Part shown: positions 62,380 to 64,000 of the stretch, in pieces
Position numbering within the stretch: position 1 is the first letter of the stretch
Layout of the letters: the number at the start of each line of letters is the position of its first letter
Source of the DNA: Syncephalis fuscata
Taxonomy: Eukaryota; Zoopagomycota; Zoopagomycetes; Zoopagales; Piptocephalidaceae
Assembly: GCA_025786725.1 (NCBI GenBank)
Contig: JAHLTZ010000047.1
Span: 80,260-144,259 of the forward strand
Length of the DNA: 64,000 bases
Reading direction: 5' to 3'
The notes under the pieces: generated by a model
What the model was told of the DNA's origin: nothing
Databases searched by the model: none
What the model saw: only the letters and a program-made list of their open reading frames with translations
Made by a program: the position numbers and the translations under genes

Positions 62380-64000
62380 TTAATTAAGCGTACCACGGCA
62401 TTGTGGCGATCCACATAGACATGGAATCTTATCAATTTCAATAGGAAACTTGTAATCATACGTAATTTCCTCTCCTTCTTCAATATCCTGTTTGGCATAA
62501 ATAACAATCTTCTTTTCACCGTCCACCGTAATGATACGAGCAATACAGTTGGGCTACCATCATTACAATTAGTTATTGGTAAATACATTATATAATTACT
62601 TACTGAACAGCAATGATTAATGAATCGAGCTACATTTCCCTTCTTTGTAGCATCAATGACCGTATCATCATCAATACGGAATAGATAACTACTGCCAATA
62701 CCGCTCTTTTCATACATCTTCTCTCGATGATCTGCTACCTTTTGTCGTATAACTTCTCCAATATATTCAATTACCATTTCTTTGCCTCAATACGCTCCAT
62801 GGCAAATAGACCCCAGGCATGAATAGAGGAACGAGCAAAACGAAGCTGCTTTTTACGTACACGTAATTGATTGAATTTAAAGATATCGGAATCACCTGTT
62901 GGTTGTACCATAGATTGGGCTGCTGTCGTGGTTGCAGTTATGGCTTCTGGTGTAGCTGCTGCAGTCTTTGTGGCCGATGTCGTCGTTGATACAGAAGTGA
63001 TTGACGACATTTGGGCTGATTGTGCACCTCGACGGTGTGCATCAATACCGACCATCCACTGACGATGATTGGCCCGGTTTAGACGTGAAGTAAGTCGAGC
63101 CATGGCGCCCGTAAGAGCTATACGGCGTAGATCTGGCAATTGTTGATGACGTGTTGTTTTTGCTTTACGGGCTGCTATTAGATCTAGTATACGTGTACGT
63201 GCACATGTATCGTCAATAGCTGTTGTGGCTGCTATCGATGCTGGTTCAAGTAGCTTCTCATTTAACTTATCGCGATCATCAAAAAATTCTATTACCGCTG
63301 CTTCACCCCGTTCAGCCACTAAGCGATCAGCTGCTGTGGCAAATCGTTTATCTTCAACGCGTATATCTTCTGTTGATGTGGCGACAATAGAATTGGTCGA
63401 CCGTTTGCGATTTGTCTTCGCCACTGCCCGTGCTGTAGCTGGCATAGCTTTGCTTTTGTTTCCAATTCAGCGCCAGCCTTTGACTTGGCTGAAGATGGCA
63501 ATTGATCTTCAACATCAATATCCATTTCATCTTGCGATAATTCAGCCTGGCCAGTTTATCGGAATCTTTCATATCATTTTCATCGTCATTATCACTGCTA
63601 TGATCGTTGAGTTTACCATCTTCATCTTCTGATTCACTACTGCTTGTAAATACTACATAATGTCGCCGTTCTGCATCAATCGACGATGCACGTTCACCGT
63701 CACGTACTAGTGAAGCACGTCGATGTTTAGCAATGGATGGTGAATGGCGACGTTGTTTAGTCGGCCGTCCCTCCATAAACGAATCCCATTCCTCATCTTG
63801 ATCTGATTCAATTCAGAGTCGTAATTACGTAGACCATGTCGATCGGTATCCACAGCACTTTCTCGTCGGGATCGACTTCGCTTACTACTACGATCAGGGT
63901 GACGATGATGCTGTCCATCAGGTGAAGAGGGTGTTGAAGAGAATGACGGTGAAGCAGGTCGATATCCATAATTGAACTGTCTCTGTAATGTCGCCAATTA
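62380..64000 (-). CDS. SET1-type histone H3 lysine 4 methyltransferase, C-terminal part
   Basis: The gene enters from the right edge and ends at TAA 62380-62382. The C-terminus is a SET1-class domain: [63 protein letters not shown] (the NHxC cofactor motif, split by an intron near 62555-62605), [20 protein letters not shown] and [10 protein letters not shown]. The post-SET cysteines follow in [13 protein letters not shown]. Upstream is an Ala/Thr-rich and Arg-rich linker with NRKRSTNSI, and an acidic/Ser-rich part. It methylates H3K4 as the catalytic subunit of a COMPASS-like complex. Frame changes occur near 62775, 63445, 63545 and 63812, each fitting one lost base. With such a conserved domain these are probably sequence errors. 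Confidence 0.88.

Noticed and set aside
62027-62383. 118-codon hydrophobic frame at the end of the GPHR gene
   Set aside because: The overlapping frame encodes the conserved EFNFYHRWFDVIFLVSA end of GPHR.

Overview
The window is nuclear DNA from a compact, AT-rich eukaryotic genome with many short introns (about 50-130 nt, donors mostly GTAAGT, GTACGT or GTATGT, acceptors mostly TAG). The gene set (Pho80-type cyclin, fungal-style PsuG-PfkB fusion, F-box protein, auxin-efflux-like transporter, Chk2/Cds1-like kinase, Sec7 GEF of the BIG type, GPHR, SET1, clathrin heavy chain) together with a phosphorylase kinase regulatory subunit suggests an early-diverging fungus, perhaps of the Zoopagomycota type. 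That placement is inference.

Layout. 0.4-5.1 kb: a cyclin and, convergent to it, a pseudouridine-5'-phosphate glycosidase/PfkB kinase fusion. 6.0-18.3 kb: an accessory block. Two inverted copies of a predicted secreted, divergent protein-kinase-like gene (intact at 6.0-7.4 kb, decayed at 17.0-18.2 kb) flank a phosphorylase kinase regulatory subunit gene (8.0-13.0 kb) and a remarkable minus-strand locus at 13.4-15.7 kb. 18.8-25.8 kb: a Btz-domain (CASC3-like) gene divergent from an F-box gene, then an alpha/beta hydrolase. 28.6-37.1 kb: an AEC transporter and the clathrin heavy chain. 37.9-42.8 kb: a membrane protein remnant, a secreted subtilase-like protein lacking the usual catalytic His, and a tiny secreted Cys-rich protein. 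44.2-51.3 kb: a Chk2-like kinase between long direct repeats. 52.0-64.0 kb: a BIG/Sec7 ARF-GEF, GPHR, and a SET1 methyltransferase that runs off the end.

The main discovery is at 13.4-15.7 kb. A signal-peptide exon is followed by at least 24 exons of exactly 6 or 3 nt. Each is bracketed by acceptor- and donor-like sites, they are spaced by 51-91 nt, and they stay open in one frame only. They would encode a secreted two-cysteine peptide of about 77-79 residues in which almost any exon could be skipped without a frameshift. It resembles the micro-exon genes of schistosomes in principle but has much smaller exons.

Several conserved genes (clathrin, SET1, cyclin, Chk2-like kinase) carry apparent single-base deletions in otherwise intact reading frames. 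Assembly indel errors are the likeliest reason, and the small frame breaks in accessory genes should be judged in that light.
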